Source of the DNA: Tillus elongatus
Taxonomy: Eukaryota; Arthropoda; Insecta; Coleoptera; Cleridae
Length of the DNA stretch: 64,000 bases
Direction of reading: 5' to 3'
NCBI GenBank assembly: GCA_964006375.1
Contig: OZ023267.1
Coordinates: 27,092,739 to 27,156,738, forward strand
Under the pieces are notes generated by a model. The model was not told where the DNA came from, ran no database searches, and saw only the letters and a program-made list of their open reading frames with translations. Position numbers and translations under genes: made by a program. This document shows positions 62,513 to 64,000 of the stretch, one piece after another. Numbering within the stretch: position 1 is the stretch's first letter; the number at the start of each line of letters is the position of its first letter.

Positions 62513-63545
62513 GCCGAATGACATCGCTTTGACAGTAAACATATAAGTGTATACTTTCCTTCCCCCAGTTTTAATGAGGCAACCTGATGGTCAGGGCAGC
62601 TCAGGAGGTTAAGTTAAAATTAAATTATTGCTTACTACAAATTTTGCTGTTTTCTTTTCATTTTATATAACTATTTGCATCTACACATGAAAAAACATCG
62701 GACCAGTTCCAATCTGACATTTCTTCTTGACATGAATATACATTTTGTGCTGAATATGATCTACGTTGAATGTTACTTCTAACTGTAGACTTATTTTTTA
62801 AAACTTTTGCGTACACAGTTTTGAAATGAATTATTAATATTACAGAACTTGTTTCGCGTTAAGTTATAAAGATAATTATATTTATGTGAGATTGTAAGAA
62901 ATTACTCATTCTTATAAGAAAACAGATGCTCCAGATGCTGAGGAGATGATCGTTAGTTCTCCTGCCCATTATTGAATACAAAAACAGTCTGGTGTTATCT
63001 ATGCGGATTTACCCGATCAAACCATTAGAGATTAAACCGTATATTCGCACAGAGGGCTGTAAAACCAAATGAACATTGACAAATTTTATCATGCTTTATT
63101 CACTGATACATTAACAGAAGTAAATTACAATATTTTATGCATGCGGGTGCTGGCAAGAGATTGAAACCAGAGAATAATGAAAATTAGGCATTGCAGAATA
63201 GTCATCGATCGATGGACACAATGGAATTTCCGAATCTGACACTAAATTAATGGAGCTTTTAGATAGGCGTACTTTTATATAAACAGACGCGGTGGTAGAA
63301 TATTTTGATTACGTTCATTACAAATTTGGCAAACGGCAGTCTGCACGTAGTAACTACAGAGTAAAAATAAATAAATATTTTTATTTTACTAAAATCAGCA
63401 CTGTACTCTGTCGGCATTCAGTGATGACTTTTGATGGACCAGCATACAGTAAAATCGTATTTAACAAGGAGTTAAGAGACCAGCAATAATATCTCGTAAA
63501 AACCGGATCTCGTTATATCAGCACTAAGAAGTAACAACAAAAAAA
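62513..63545. other. No recognisable gene
   Basis: Mixed AT-rich DNA. An open stretch at 63292-63489 is not recognised. Confidence 0.5.
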
Positions 63546-64000
63546 TGTAGGTATACAGAGTGTTTCAAAAATGATGGTCTATGTTACAGGTGCACATTCA
63601 GCACAAAAAACGAAGACTATTTTTTCATATAAACATGGGTCCGCAAGTGCTTAGTTTTTTAATTACAGCGTGTTAAAGTTATTTGTTTTTTTTTTCAGTT
63701 TTTCACGAATAAGTCCGAGTCAAATTAAAATTTTAACGTGAAAGTTGGCATGCTGGGGTTTTTGAGGGCAAGAAATTTCAATGTGTTATTGTTAATAACA
63801 CTGCTGGTAGAGGGCGCCACCTGTAAGACTATGGTTGCATTCAATTGGCTATAATCTTTTGACACCCAGTAATATCGACCTACCGTATAGCTACATTGCA
63901 GCCCTTATCAATTGTAAGAAAAAAATGTATATTTGATCCAAATCTCTCAGACACACCATTTTCGAGATATTTGAATTTTTGTATGTCGATGTCGCTCAAA
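63546..64000 (+). mobile_element. Possible mariner-like element end running off the window
   Basis: TATACAGAGTGTTTCAAAAATG resembles the CAGGGTGT-type ends of mariner elements, such as that at 30347, followed by DNA like the 5' flank of such elements. No transposase lies inside the window. Confidence 0.35.

Overview
This is an AT-rich, repeat-dominated stretch of an animal nuclear genome, most likely an insect. Pointers are Ty3/Gypsy, R1-like and Jockey/CR1-like elements, Tc1/mariner transposases with DD41D-like spacing and a DUF4817-type N-terminus, a Penelope-like element and a tRNA-derived SINE. No convincing host gene was found. The only long uninterrupted coding region is the 3' part of a gypsy pol gene at the left edge; almost everything else is decayed or nested transposable elements.

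Layout: 1-3624 gypsy pol and 3' LTR. 3625-8074: degenerate hammerhead-like relic, SINE with target duplication, and a long-TIR mariner-like element carrying a 717-bp nested insertion. 8075-20050: many copies of one repeat family, here called the AT-unit: a hairpin end, about 100 bp, a long (AT)n tract at a fixed place, a body of 0.4-1.2 kb, and often a 315-bp MITE with 35-40 bp inverted ends (GGACGCAGCAAGTGCG...). 20270-23530: a second repeat family, a Jockey/CR1-like endonuclease fragment and a broken gene of a multicopy insect protein. 23531-26480: mostly no recognisable content. 26484-38011: AT-units, a foldback element, then a large inverted duplication (arms about 3.4 kb, centred in an (AT)n tract near 32086) holding two mirror-image mariner copies and two mirror-image Penelope copies; the right-hand Penelope continues to its reverse transcriptase and GIY-YIG domains. 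39980-48470: R1-like fragment, AT-unit, non-LTR relics. 48490-52240: remains of an LTR element (tRNA-Lys-type primer site, gag start). 52243-57855: two antisense non-LTR elements. 57858-61460: two AT-units, one with a palindrome encoding two opposed hammerhead ribozymes. 61787-62512: three tandem 241-bp repeats.

The most interesting signal is a link between self-cleaving RNA motifs and AT microsatellites. Hammerhead-like motifs occur in the Penelope terminal repeats (five copies) and in three separate palindromic elements. Each palindrome lies between two (AT)n tracts inside an AT-unit, and the large inverted duplication is also centred in (AT)n. I infer that Penelope-type retroposition prefers (TA)n targets, and that these AT-rich sites also seed inverted duplications.
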